Made by a program: the position numbers and the translations under genes. 64,000 nt of DNA, from NCBI GenBank assembly GCA_033856195.1, contig JAWVFL010000038.1, positions 1 through 64,000 of the forward strand. Reading direction: 5' to 3'. This DNA is from VRUE01 sp033856195 (GTDB taxonomy: Bacteria; Actinomycetota; Thermoleophilia; Solirubrobacterales; 70-9). Below the pieces are notes generated by a model that worked only from the letters and a program-made list of their open reading frames with translations, was not told where the DNA came from and ran no database searches. Of this stretch, positions 8,388 to 16,787 are shown in pieces. The first letter of the stretch is position 1. Each line of letters starts with the position of its first letter.

Positions 8388-9034
8388 GCACCAGTGTGCG
8401 GGACGCTAAGCGCGTCGTCCTCTGTGACGACCATGAGATCGTCCGCGAGGCGATCAAGGCCCGGATGGCCAATTCGAGCATCGTCGAGATCGTCGGCGAG
8501 GCCGGCAACGGCCGCGACGTGGTCGACGTCGTCAAGGAGCTCGAGCCCGACGTGCTGATCATCGACGTCGAGCTGCCCAAGCGAGACGGGATCGAGGCGA
8601 CCAAGGAAGTGCTGAAGGTGCGGCCGCGCACCAAAGTGATCATCTTCACCGCGCACGCCCAGCCGGACCTGCTCGCACTTGCCCTGCGTGCCGGCGCCTC
8701 CGGCTACGTGCTCAAGTCGGCGCCGGCCGAGGACATCGCCCGCGCGGTCAAAGCCGTGACCAGCGGCGGCACCTTCCTCGGCGGCGATTTCGCCGGCGGC
8801 AAGCCCTCCGAGGTCGAGAAGCTGCTGGAGCTCTCGCCGCGCGAGCGCCAGATCCTCGAGCTGCTTGCCGAGGGCCTGCGGGTCAAAGAGATAGCGGAGC
8901 GCCTCCAGCTCAGCCCGGCGACCGTGCATACGCATGTGCGCAACGCGATTGCCAAGCTGGAGGTCGACACCCGCACCGAGGCAGTTGCCCTCGCGGTGAA
9001 GTTCAGCTATCTGGGTGCCGGTGGGGCCGCTTAG
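8384..9034 (+). CDS. NarL/LuxR-family response regulator
   Basis: A 216-residue two-domain regulator. The receiver domain (about 10-125) has the acidic pocket DD at 15-16, the phospho-acceptor Asp61 in IIDVELP, and Lys in YVLKSA. The LuxR-type helix-turn-helix (about 150-210) reads SPRERQILELLAEGLRVKEIAERL. It is coupled to serS by a 4-bp ATGA overlap. No histidine kinase is adjacent, so it is an orphan here. Confidence 0.92.
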   Translation: MSTSVRDAKRVVLCDDHEIVREAIKARMANSSIVEIVGEAGNGRDVVDVVKELEPDVLIIDVELPKRDGIEATKEVLKVRPRTKVIIFTAHAQPDLLALALRAGASGYVLKSAPAEDIARAVKAVTSGGTFLGGDFAGGKPSEVEKLLELSPRERQILELLAEGLRVKEIAERLQLSPATVHTHVRNAIAKLEVDTRTEAVALAVKFSYLGAGGAA

Positions 9035-9438
9035 CTCGACGGATCAGCGCTCGGTTTGAGCTCCAGTGCGCAGCCGTTGATGCAGTAGCGCTGGCCGCCG
9101 GGACCGGGTCCGTCGTCGAAAACATGTCCGAGGTGGGCGTCGCAGTGCTTGCAGACGACCTCGGTGCGGCGCATGAGGAGGCTGTTGTTGGGCCGCAGCT
9201 CGACGTGCTCGAGGTTGGCCGGCTCGGTGAAGCTGGGCCAACCGGTGCCGGAGTCGAACTTCGTGCCCGAGGAGAAGAGCTCGGTTCCGCAGCAGACGCA
9301 GTGGTACATGCCGTCGGTCTTCTCGTCGACGTACGGCCCCGTGAAGGCGCGCTCGGTGCCGGCGTTGCGGGTTACCTCGTACTGCTCGGGGGTTAGCTGC
9401 TCGCGCCACTCGGCATCGGACTTCGTTGTTTTCTCCAT
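9031..9438 (-). CDS. msrB: Peptide-methionine (R)-S-oxide reductase
   Basis: MsrB repairs methionine-R-sulfoxide in proteins using a reductant such as thioredoxin. The 135-residue form shows the zinc pairs Cys47/Cys50 (CVCC) and Cys96/Cys99 (CKHC), the GTGWPSF substrate loop, GHVFDDGP, and the catalytic Cys119 in RYCING. I use the ATG at 9438; the frame continues 15 codons upstream into the left arm of the 9452-9583 inverted repeat. Its 3' end overlaps the convergent regulator gene by 4 bp. Confidence 0.95.
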   Translation of the reverse strand: MEKTTKSDAEWREQLTPEQYEVTRNAGTERAFTGPYVDEKTDGMYHCVCCGTELFSSGTKFDSGTGWPSFTEPANLEHVELRPNNSLLMRRTEVVCKHCDAHLGHVFDDGPGPGGQRYCINGCALELKPSADPSS

Positions 9439-9451
9439 CGGGACAGGGTAG

Positions 9452-9583
9452 TGGGCGTCGAGGGTCGTCTCGACAGTGCCCAAAACCCGCCGGAGGCGGG
9501 TTTGATCACGTGCCCCTTCGGGGCTGAGAATTACTCTGCGGAGCCGCTTCGCGAGGCACTGTCGAGACGACCCTCGACGCCCA
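9452..9583. repeat. 132-bp structured element with 29-bp perfect inverted arms
   Basis: Arms 9452-9480 and 9555-9583 are perfectly complementary over 29 bp. The 74-bp interior contains at least two more perfect hairpins: AAACCCGCC/GGCGGGTTT (9483-9503, GGA loop) and GCCCC/GGGGC (9512-9524, TTC loop). A GCGG/CCGC stem lies near 9538-9547. It lies between the divergent msrB and thioesterase genes. It has no coding potential of its own, no transposase and no T tract. It could be a structured RNA, a MITE-like insertion or a DNA cruciform; see findings. Confidence 0.8.
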
Positions 9584-9598
9584 TACGATGCGCCTGGG

Positions 9599-10384
9599 AT
9601 GAACGAGGCGTTCTACGAGCGGGACGGCGACGACTGCTTCGTCGCGACTGAGCTGACGCGGGGCCCTTGGGATCCGTGCTCCCAACACGCCGGGCCGCCG
9701 TCGGCTTTGCTTGGGCGGGCGGTTGAGGAGCTTGAGGGTTCCGAGGCGTTCCAGGTGGGGCGGGTGGTGTTCGAGATTCTGCGGCCGGTGCCGATTGGGG
9801 TGGTGCGGGTCGAGACGCGGGTGCTGCGGCCGGGGCGGAAGGTGCGGCTGGTTGAGGCGTCGCTGTCGGGTGAGGCCGGGGAGCTGATGCGGGCTACGGC
9901 TTGGCAGCTGCGGAGGACCGAGTTGGCGTTGCCTGAGGGGGCGGTTGACGATGCGCCCCCGCCCGCTGAGCCGGACGAAGGGTGGACGCCCGAGTTCTTC
10001 CCCACGGGGCAGGACGTCGGCTACCACACGGCGATGGAGTGGAAGGCCGTTGCCGGCGCGTTCCTTGAGCCAGGGCCGGCGACTGTTTGGATGCGGATGC
10101 GTCAGCCCCTTATTGCTGGGGAGGAGCCGACGCCGTTGCAGCGGGCGCTGATAGCGGCCGACGTCGGCAACGGGATCAGCGCCGTGCTCGACTGGCGGGA
10201 GTACGTCTTCATCAACGTCGATCTCACCGTCCACTTCGAGCGCATGCCCGAGGGCGAGTGGGTCTGCGTCGACGCGGTCAGCCGGCCGCGGCCGACCGGC
10301 ATCGGCACCGCCGAGTCGGTCCTCTCCGACCAGCGCGGCCGCATCGGCCGCGCCGCCCAGTCGCTGCTGATCGAAGCGCGCTAG
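9599..10384 (+). CDS. Thioesterase-family (hotdog) protein
   Basis: The 261-residue protein looks like a double-hotdog acyl-CoA thioesterase of the TesB-like/4HBT_3 group. It has QHAGPPSALLGRAVE near residue 30, a central Pro-rich linker (about 115-130), and a C-terminal hotdog with VFINVDLTVHFERMPEGEW. Such enzymes hydrolyse acyl-CoA in the cytoplasm; the substrate is unknown. The ATG lies 15 bp after the structured element. Tandem palindromic repeats separate its stop from the convergent MFS gene. Confidence 0.82.
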   Translation: MNEAFYERDGDDCFVATELTRGPWDPCSQHAGPPSALLGRAVEELEGSEAFQVGRVVFEILRPVPIGVVRVETRVLRPGRKVRLVEASLSGEAGELMRATAWQLRRTELALPEGAVDDAPPPAEPDEGWTPEFFPTGQDVGYHTAMEWKAVAGAFLEPGPATVWMRMRQPLIAGEEPTPLQRALIAADVGNGISAVLDWREYVFINVDLTVHFERMPEGEWVCVDAVSRPRPTGIGTAESVLSDQRGRIGRAAQSLLIEAR

Positions 10385-10395
10385 CCGACCCCGAT

Positions 10396-10515
10396 GGTGC
10401 AACGCTTTTCGGCTCTACACCAGCCGTAATGCGTTGCACCTGCATGGTCCCCGGTGGCTCCCGGCTCGTGGTGTAACGCGTTGTGCACCTGCATGGGCCG
10501 AAAAACGTCGCACCC
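10396..10515. repeat. Tandem GGTGCAACG palindromic repeats (two copies)
   Basis: Copy 1 pairs GGTGCAACGC (10396-10405) with GCGTTGCACC (10431-10440). Copy 2 pairs GGTGTAACG (about 10470) with CGTCGCACC (ending about 10515). A GCACCTGCATGG segment recurs between them. They fill the gap between the convergent thioesterase and MFS genes. The same sequence family recurs at 26281, 53735, 54668 and 54740. Confidence 0.75.
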
Positions 10516-10522
10516 GGATGGA

Positions 10523-11707
10523 TCAGCGGGTGGCTAGGGCGGTGCGGGCCGTTGGGGCGATTGCCAGGGCGATCGTGGTCGCCGAGATCAGGGCGATCGC
10601 GGCTGAGAGGAGGAAGGCGCCCTCGTAGCTCGTTAGCGCCGCCGCGGCGCCAGCCAGGGGGGCGCCGAAGCCGACGCCGGCGTCGAAGAAGGCGGTGAAG
10701 GTGCCGAGGGCGGCCCCGCGCCGGGTCTCGGAGACGCGGTTGACGACGATCAGCGAGAGAGAGGGGTAGAGGAGCGAGAAGGCTGCGCCCATGGCGAGCG
10801 CCCCGACGAGCGCGACGGGGAGGCTGTGAGCGAGTCCGATCGTGGTCAGGCCGATCGCCTCCACGACGGCCGCCGCGATCGCTACCCGGACCGGCCCGAC
10901 GCGGTCGGGTAGGTCGCCGCCGATCAGGCGCGTCAGCACGACCATCGTCGCGAAGGCGCCGAAGACGGTGGCGCCGTGGCCGACGCCGCGGGAGTCGAGG
11001 TGGAGGACGACGAACGCCGCTATCGCTGCGTAGCCGGTCGAGCCGAGCGCCAGGGCGATGCCAGGGCGGACCGCCTCGCGCTCGATCAGCGCATGGTGCT
11101 CGCCTTCGGCCGTGTGTGCCACCGGATGGAACGGGTCGGGGAGCCGGGCGGCGACCAACGCTCCGACCAGTGGCGCAATCCCGGCGAAGAGCCAGACGAG
11201 CGTGTAGCTGGAGGCGTGCAGGATCAGCTCGCCGATCAGCGGTCCGATGCTCAGCCCGCTCCAGACGGCGAGCCCGTAGAGGCCGATCACCCGGCCTCGT
11301 CGCTCGACCGGGGCCAGGTCGACGATCCAGGCCGAGCCGGCGGTGAACACGGCCCCCTCGCCGGCGCCGAGAACGAGCCGGGCGGCGATCAGGCCCGGCA
11401 CGCCCAGCGGCAGCAGGTACATGAAGCCGCCGATCGCCACCAGGACCGAGCCGAGCAGGACGGTTGGCTTGCGGCCACGCTGATCGGCGAGCCGGCCCGC
11501 GAAGGGGCGCAGCAGCAGGCCTGTGATCGCGTAGGAGCCGATCACCACGCCGACCGCGACGTTGCCCGAGTCGAGCGGTCCGTGGACGAAGCGCGGCAGC
11601 ACCGGCAGCACGGCGCCGACCCCCACCAGGCCGCAGAAGGTGACGATGAAGACACCCGCGAAGGCGATTCCGGGCCGTGGCACCAAGGGCCGCGATTCCT
11701 TGCTCAT
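10523..11707 (-). CDS. MFS transporter, probable drug/metabolite efflux
   Basis: A 394-residue polytopic membrane protein with about 12 hydrophobic segments. The conserved loop after helix 2 reads GRLADQRGRKPTVLLG, the MFS motif A. Helix 5 contains LVLGAGEGAVFTAGSAW. The layout fits the small-molecule exporter branch, but the substrate is not deducible. The ATG at 11707 is preferred over a longer frame because the N-terminus then matches the family. It lies 5 bp downstream of the HAD gene, so an operon is likely. Confidence 0.88.
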   Translation of the reverse strand: MSKESRPLVPRPGIAFAGVFIVTFCGLVGVGAVLPVLPRFVHGPLDSGNVAVGVVIGSYAITGLLLRPFAGRLADQRGRKPTVLLGSVLVAIGGFMYLLPLGVPGLIAARLVLGAGEGAVFTAGSAWIVDLAPVERRGRVIGLYGLAVWSGLSIGPLIGELILHASSYTLVWLFAGIAPLVGALVAARLPDPFHPVAHTAEGEHHALIEREAVRPGIALALGSTGYAAIAAFVVLHLDSRGVGHGATVFGAFATMVVLTRLIGGDLPDRVGPVRVAIAAAVVEAIGLTTIGLAHSLPVALVGALAMGAAFSLLYPSLSLIVVNRVSETRRGAALGTFTAFFDAGVGFGAPLAGAAAALTSYEGAFLLSAAIALISATTIALAIAPTARTALATR

Positions 11708-11711
11708 CAGC

Positions 11712-12497
11712 TCACCGCAGGAGGCCGGAGAGATCCTCGAGCACTCGGTCGGGCGGATGCTCGGCGCTCTCGGCCTCTCCTCCGGTACTGGCGCCGCTGA
11801 GCACGAGGATCGTCGCCAGCCCGGCGCGCCGCCCACCCTCGATGTCGGAGGCGATCCGGTCTCCGACCATCGCCACCCGCTCGGCGTTCCCGATCAGGGC
11901 GCGAGCTTGGTCGAAGAGGTGGCGCTCAGGCTTGCCACCGATCTCGGCGCGCGCTCCCGAGGCCGTCTCCACCGCAGCCAGGATCGAACCCGTGCCGGGC
12001 CAGGCGCCGCCTGGCATCGGCAGGGTGGGGTCGCGGCTGGTGGCGAAGAGGGAAGCGCCGGCCTGCAGCGCCAGCGTCGCGGTCAGCAGCTCCTCGTAAT
12101 CGAAGCCGCGGTGGCCGGAGACCAGAACCGCGTCGGCGCCTCGCCCCGCCTCGTCCTCGAGCAGGACGAGCCCCGCCTCGGCGGCGCTGTCGTGAAACGC
12201 CGGGGCACCGATCACGAACGCGCTCGACCCGGCGCCCGCCCGCTCGGCTGCGAGCCGCGCCGTGGCGATGCCGGCGGTGACGATCCGACCCTCGTCGACC
12301 GGAACGCCGGCTTCGCGCAGCCGTTCCGCGTAGGTGGCCGGCGGCCGGCCGGGGTTGTTGGTGACGAAGACGATCTCCTTGCCGGCCTCGCGCAGCTCGC
12401 GCAGCGCCTCCGCAGCACCGGGCAGGAACTCGCGCCCTACCCAAACGACCCCGTCGAGGTCAATCAAGAAGCCGTCGAACTGGTCCGCCAAGGTCAT
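11712..12497 (-). CDS. HAD-superfamily (NagD-like) hydrolase
   Basis: A cytoplasmic class IIA HAD phosphatase. It has the nucleophile loop FLIDLDGVVW, the VTNNPGRP threonine loop, a C2 cap (about 75-185), and the C-terminal VAMVGDRIASDIEGGRRAG acidic motif. This group includes NagD, AraL and phosphoglycolate-type phosphatases. I use the ATG at 12497 (261 residues); an ATG at 12566 in the same frame would start inside the large inverted repeat. An MFS gene follows downstream. Confidence 0.88.
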   Translation of the reverse strand: MTLADQFDGFLIDLDGVVWVGREFLPGAAEALRELREAGKEIVFVTNNPGRPPATYAERLREAGVPVDEGRIVTAGIATARLAAERAGAGSSAFVIGAPAFHDSAAEAGLVLLEDEAGRGADAVLVSGHRGFDYEELLTATLALQAGASLFATSRDPTLPMPGGAWPGTGSILAAVETASGARAEIGGKPERHLFDQARALIGNAERVAMVGDRIASDIEGGRRAGLATILVLSGASTGGEAESAEHPPDRVLEDLSGLLR

Positions 12498-12516
12498 CTC
12501 GCGGCTCAGGCTATTG

Positions 12517-12627
12517 GGCCGATCCGGGTAGGGGTGGAACGTCTTGTACTTTTTCCGGAGCGACATTCGAGGACAACTGCAAGCTATGTACGGAAAAAGT
12601 TAAGTGAAACCCCTACCCGGATCGGCC
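12517..12627. repeat. Nested inverted repeats between divergent genes
   Basis: Outer 19-bp arms (12517-12535 and 12609-12627) are perfect. Inside them, ACTTTTTCCG (12548-12557) and CGGAAAAAGT (12591-12600) form a second perfect pair around a 33-bp centre. The element covers the whole gap between the HAD gene and the ABC ATPase and overlaps the 5' codons of the latter. It could be a shared operator, a cruciform or a mobile-repeat relic. Confidence 0.75.
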
Positions 12628-13350
12628 AACGGCCAGGTCGTGATCGCTACTGGCGTGTCCCGCCGCTATGGCGAAGGGGCGGCGGCGGTCGACGCGCTGG
12701 TCGATGTCAGCACCGCTTTCAAACGCGGTCGCTTCACCGCGATCATGGGACCTTCGGGGTCCGGCAAGTCGACCCTGATGCACATCCTTGCCGGGCTCGA
12801 CACCCCGACCGCCGGCACCGTCGTGCTCGACGGCGAGGAGATCACCAGCCTCGACGACGGCGAGCTGACCAAGCTGCGCCGCGAGAAGCTCGGCTTCGTC
12901 TTCCAGTTCTTCAACCTGCTGCCGGTTCTCACCGCCGAGGAGAACCTGGTGCTGCCGCTCTCGATCGCCGGTCGCAAGCCCGATCAGGCGTGGCTCGACC
13001 AGCTTGTCAGCACTGTCGGCCTGGATGATCGCCGCACCCACCGGCCCTCGGAGCTCTCCGGCGGCCAGCAGCAGCGCGTCGCGGTCGCCCGCGCGCTGGT
13101 CTCCAAACCGGCGGTCGTCTTCGCCGACGAGCCGACCGGCAACCTCGACTCGAAAGCGAGCGAGGACGTGCTGAAGCTGCTGCGCCAGGCCGTCGACGAG
13201 TTCGGCCAGACGGTGATCATGGTCACCCACGATCCAGCGGCCGCCGCACATGCCGACCGCCTGATCACCCTCCGCGACGGCAGGATCGTCCACGATGACG
13301 CTCCGGGATCCGCCGACGAGGTGATCGAGCTGATGAAGCAGGTTGACTAG
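12604..13350 (+). CDS. ABC transporter ATPase, MacB/LolD type
   Basis: A 248-residue cytoplasmic ATPase with Walker A GPSGSGKST (about 56-64), Q-loop FQFFNLLPVLTAEEN, signature LSGGQQQR, and Walker B VVFADEPTGNLD. These features are typical of the LolD/MacB/FtsE clan that drives extrusion or mechanotransmission. The start is uncertain: the GTG at 12604 lies inside the right arm of the inverted repeat, and a GTG at 12640 is an alternative. It overlaps the permease start by 8 bp. Confidence 0.94.
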   Translation: MKPLPGSANGQVVIATGVSRRYGEGAAAVDALVDVSTAFKRGRFTAIMGPSGSGKSTLMHILAGLDTPTAGTVVLDGEEITSLDDGELTKLRREKLGFVFQFFNLLPVLTAEENLVLPLSIAGRKPDQAWLDQLVSTVGLDDRRTHRPSELSGGQQQRVAVARALVSKPAVVFADEPTGNLDSKASEDVLKLLRQAVDEFGQTVIMVTHDPAAAAHADRLITLRDGRIVHDDAPGSADEVIELMKQVD

Positions 13351-15892
13351 CCTCGCCCTCAAGAGCCTCTGGGCGCGCAAGGCGCGCGCCCTTGCCACGA
13401 CCTTCGCGGTCGTGATCGGTGTTGCCTTCGTCTCCGGCTCCTACGTCCTCACCGACACGATCTTCGCTGCCTTCGACGAAATCTTCGGCGAGTCGCTGAA
13501 AGGCACCAGCGTCGTAATCAGCGCCGAGAATCCGGTCAAACAAGAAAACGGCGAAGTCCCGACGGTCAGCGCCTCGCTGCTGCCCCGGGTGCAGAGAACC
13601 CCTGGAGTGAGGCTGGCGGCCGGGGCGATCTTCACCCCGGGCGGCTTCTTCGATTCCGAAGGCAACAAGATCGGCAACAAATTCGCGCCGAAGTTCATCT
13701 CCTCGGGCCTGCCCGACGGGCTCGAGTCGCTTACCTATACCGAGGGGCACCAGCCCCGCGGCCCGACCGAGGCCTCGATCAGCCTGACCGCGGCGGAAAG
13801 CTCCAATCTGAAGCTCGGCGAAGAGATCAAGCTGATCGGCCAGGGCAGCGCTCGTTCCTTCGAGCTGGTCGGCTTCACTCGTCTCGGCGGCGCTTCCTTC
13901 GGCGGCGCCAGCATCGCCCAGGTGACGCTGCCCGTGGCGCAGCGCCTCACCCACAAGGTCGGCCGCTTCGATCAGATCTCGGTGGCGGCGGACAAGGGCG
14001 TCGCGGCGACGATGCTGAAGAAGCGGATCGCGGCCGAGATGCCGCCCGGGGTGCGGGTCGAGACGGCCAAGGAAAACGCCGACCGCGGCTCCGAAGAAAT
14101 CCGCGAAAGCCTCAGCTTCCTGCAGATCTTCCTGCTCGTCTTCGCCTTCATTGCCATCCTCGTCGGCTCCTTCCTGATCTTCAACACCTTCTCGATCACG
14201 GTGGCCCAGCGGGTGACGGAGTTCGGCATGCTGCGCACGCTCGGCGCCTCGCGTGGCCAGATCCTCAGCTCGGTTTTCGTCGAGGCGCTGGCGATCGGCA
14301 TCATCGGCGCGGTCGTCGGGATCGGCGGCGGCTTCCTGATCGCCCTGCTCCTCAACGGCCTGCTGGAAGCGTTCGAAATCGACCTGCCGACCACTGGGCT
14401 GGTGATGCAGTCGCGGACGGTCATCGTCGCGCTGCTGATCGGGATCGTCGTCACCGTGCTCTCCTCGCTGGTGCCGGCGGTCCGATCGACCAGGGTGCCG
14501 CCGATCGCCGCTCTACACGCCGTGGCGCCCGCGCCCAGCCGGCGGCGGCGTGCGATCAGCGTCGCCGTCTCGGTGCTGCTTGGCGTGGCCGGGCTGGCGA
14601 TGGTCCTGATCGGCCTCTTCGGCAGCGCTGCCTCGGGCACGGCCGCCGGCCTGATCGGCGGTGGCGCCGTCGTCATCGTCTTCGCCGTCTCGCTCTTCAG
14701 CCCGCATCTGGTCCCGCCTCTGGCCACGATCGCCGGCTGGCCGCTGGAGCGAATGCGGCGGCTGATCGGCAGGCTCTCCCGCGAGAACGCCCAGCGCAAC
14801 CCGAGCCGCACCGCTGTCACCGCCGCGGCGCTGATGATCGGTCTCACTGTGGTCACCTTCGTCACCGTCTTCGCCGCCGGCCTGAAGAGCTCCGTTGCCC
14901 AGGTCGTCGACGAGAACTTCGCCGGCGGCCTGGTGATCCAGAACAGCGACGGCTTCTCGCCGATCCCGAGCGGCGCGGCGCTGGCGGCGCGGCGCGTGCC
15001 CGGCGTGAGCGCCGTTGCCTCGATCCGCTCGGTGGAAGCGAAGCTGGTCGACGGCGGGGCGAGCGCGAGGATCTCCGCGCCGAGCCGCGACGTCGAAAGG
15101 ACCGTCGACGTCGATTGGAAGAAGGGCGGGCCGGAGACGCTGCGGGGGCTGCGGGACGGGCAGGCCGTTCTCTCCGACGGGTTCGCCTCCGCGCACGACC
15201 TCGAAGTCGGCGATCGCTTTCGCCTGCTCAGCCAGACCCGCCACAGGCCGAGCTTCGAAGTGGTGGGCGAGTTCGATTCCAAGCTTGGGGTGTTCGGCAG
15301 TGTCCTGCTAACGCAGGCCGTTCTCGCCCGCGATTTCGGCCAGACCCAGGACACCATCGACTTCGTCGAGGTAGCTCCCGACGCCGACGCCGCCAAGACC
15401 CAGGCCCTGCTCACCGCCGGGGTCGAAAGGGCGTTCCCGGTCGCCGAAGTGCTGAACCAGCAGGAACTGAAGGAAAGCCGCGAAGAACAGGTGGACCAGC
15501 TCGTCAACCTGGTCTACGCGCTGCTCCTGCTGGCGATCTTGATCTCGCTCTTCGGGATCGCAAACACGCTGGCGCTCTCGATCCACGAACGGACGCGGGA
15601 GCTGGGAATGCTGCGTGCGATCGGCATGTCGCGACGCCAGGTGCGGACGATGATCCGCTACGAGGCCGTGATCACCGCCCTTATCGGCGCGATCCTGGGG
15701 ATGGTGCTGGGGCTGATCTTCGCCGCGCTGATCGCCCAGCCACTCAAGGACGAAGGCTTCACGCTCTCCTATCCGATTGGCTCGCTGGTCATGTTGCTGA
15801 TCCTCTCCGGGTTGGCCGGCGTTCTTGCGGCGATCCCGCCCGCCCGCCGCGCCTCGCGCCTCGACGTGCTCGAGTCGCTCCAGTACGAGTAG
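13343..15892 (+). CDS. FtsX/MacB-type ABC permease
   Basis: The 849-residue membrane partner of the preceding ATPase. It has an N-terminal helix (about 13-35), a large extracytoplasmic domain, three helices (about 260-390), another helix pair with a second external domain, and a final three-helix FtsX block (about 715-840). Two FtsX-like blocks in one chain is a common actinobacterial form that needs no second permease. The start is a TTG overlapping the ATPase. Its stop lies 4 bp from the convergent csoR stop. Substrate unknown. Confidence 0.92.
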   Translation: MTSLALKSLWARKARALATTFAVVIGVAFVSGSYVLTDTIFAAFDEIFGESLKGTSVVISAENPVKQENGEVPTVSASLLPRVQRTPGVRLAAGAIFTPGGFFDSEGNKIGNKFAPKFISSGLPDGLESLTYTEGHQPRGPTEASISLTAAESSNLKLGEEIKLIGQGSARSFELVGFTRLGGASFGGASIAQVTLPVAQRLTHKVGRFDQISVAADKGVAATMLKKRIAAEMPPGVRVETAKENADRGSEEIRESLSFLQIFLLVFAFIAILVGSFLIFNTFSITVAQRVTEFGMLRTLGASRGQILSSVFVEALAIGIIGAVVGIGGGFLIALLLNGLLEAFEIDLPTTGLVMQSRTVIVALLIGIVVTVLSSLVPAVRSTRVPPIAALHAVAPAPSRRRRAISVAVSVLLGVAGLAMVLIGLFGSAASGTAAGLIGGGAVVIVFAVSLFSPHLVPPLATIAGWPLERMRRLIGRLSRENAQRNPSRTAVTAAALMIGLTVVTFVTVFAAGLKSSVAQVVDENFAGGLVIQNSDGFSPIPSGAALAARRVPGVSAVASIRSVEAKLVDGGASARISAPSRDVERTVDVDWKKGGPETLRGLRDGQAVLSDGFASAHDLEVGDRFRLLSQTRHRPSFEVVGEFDSKLGVFGSVLLTQAVLARDFGQTQDTIDFVEVAPDADAAKTQALLTAGVERAFPVAEVLNQQELKESREEQVDQLVNLVYALLLLAILISLFGIANTLALSIHERTRELGMLRAIGMSRRQVRTMIRYEAVITALIGAILGMVLGLIFAALIAQPLKDEGFTLSYPIGSLVMLLILSGLAGVLAAIPPARRASRLDVLESLQYE

Positions 15893-15896
15893 CGCG

Positions 15897-16187
15897 TCAG
15901 CGCTTCAGCAGCCTTTTCACCGCGGCCATCAGCTCCTCGGTGCGCTCCACCTGATCGCCACCCTCGGCCCCGGCCACGCAGTGCGCGGCATGGTCGGTGA
16001 GCAGCTCCAGGGCGACCTTGTCGAGCGCCGCTTGGATCGCCGTCACCTGGGTGACGACGTCGATGCAGTAGCGGTTCTCCTCGACCATCCGCTCGACACC
16101 GCGCACCTGGCCCTCGATGCGGCGCAGCCGCTTCAGCACGGCATCCTTGTCCGCCGTGTAGCCGTGGGTGACGTCGCCGGCCGTCAC
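15897..16187 (-). CDS. CsoR-family metal-sensing repressor
   Basis: A 96-residue all-helical repressor (DUF156/CsoR/FrmR). Cys41, His66 and Cys70 reproduce exactly the C-x24-H-x3-C spacing of Cu(I)-binding M. tuberculosis CsoR. That supports copper sensing over formaldehyde sensing. The DNA-contacting KRLRRIEGQVRGVERMV helix is intact. It overlaps the upstream DUF4396 gene by 4 bp and probably represses that operon through the operator at 16771-16787. Confidence 0.92.
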   Translation of the reverse strand: MTAGDVTHGYTADKDAVLKRLRRIEGQVRGVERMVEENRYCIDVVTQVTAIQAALDKVALELLTDHAAHCVAGAEGGDQVERTEELMAAVKRLLKR

Positions 16188-16756
16188 GAGAGGACCTCGG
16201 CCAGCAGCACGGTAGCGCCGAAGGCACCAGCCGCCGCGGCTCCCACGGCGACGACGCGGACCGGCGGGCCACCGTGGATGCCTGTCTCATGGACGACCGC
16301 GTGGCCCTTGCCACGGCCGATCAGCCAGCGGTTGACGGGCACCGCGAACGCCCCGGCGATCACGAGCGAGAAGCAGAGGCTGCCCCAGAAGAGCAGGTCA
16401 CCGAGCCCCGCCTCCATCGCTCCCGGAATCGTCACGACGATCAGGTTGTCGACGACCTCCATGGTGGCGATGCTGAGCGTGTCGGAGGCGAGCGCAATTG
16501 GGATCACTGCCGAGAGGGCCAGACCGGCGCGCAGCAGTGGCAGGCTGGTCAGGCTGTAGCCGAAGAGGAAGGCCAGGGCGACCGCGAGGGCGACTGTGGC
16601 AAGGTTGGAGAGGCCGAGCGCGGTCCCGATCGCCATCCCGGCGACCTCCCCGATCGCGCATCCGGTCAGGCAGTGAAGGGTGGCGCTGATCGCCACGGCA
16701 GTGAGCGCCGCGCCCTCGGTTGGCATTGCATGGTGGTGATGGGCATGAGCATCCAT
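16184..16756 (-). CDS. DUF4396 membrane protein with His-rich N-terminus
   Basis: A 190-residue membrane protein. The N-terminus MDAHAHHHHAM is a likely metal-binding tail. About five hydrophobic segments follow, with the LHCLTGCAIGE motif typical of DUF4396 early on. Linkage to CsoR suggests copper handling, but no transport mechanism has been shown for the family. The ATG lies only about 8 bp from a TATACT -10 box and has no Shine-Dalgarno sequence, so translation is probably leaderless. Confidence 0.85.
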   Translation of the reverse strand: MDAHAHHHHAMPTEGAALTAVAISATLHCLTGCAIGEVAGMAIGTALGLSNLATVALAVALAFLFGYSLTSLPLLRAGLALSAVIPIALASDTLSIATMEVVDNLIVVTIPGAMEAGLGDLLFWGSLCFSLVIAGAFAVPVNRWLIGRGKGHAVVHETGIHGGPPVRVVAVGAAAAGAFGATVLLAEVLS

Positions 16757-16763
16757 GCCGCCG

Positions 16764-16787
16764 AGTATACATACCCCCTAGGGGTAT
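16764..16787 (-). promoter_or_regulatory. CsoR operator and leaderless promoter
   Basis: The palindrome ATACCCCCTAGGGGTAT (16771-16787) has the TACCCC/GGGGTA form reported for CsoR operators. On the minus strand TATACT (16769-16764) is a consensus -10 box immediately downstream of it, so a bound repressor would cover the promoter spacer. The start codon at 16756 falls at the expected transcription start. The palindrome also touches the stop codon of the upstream esterase gene. Confidence 0.82.
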
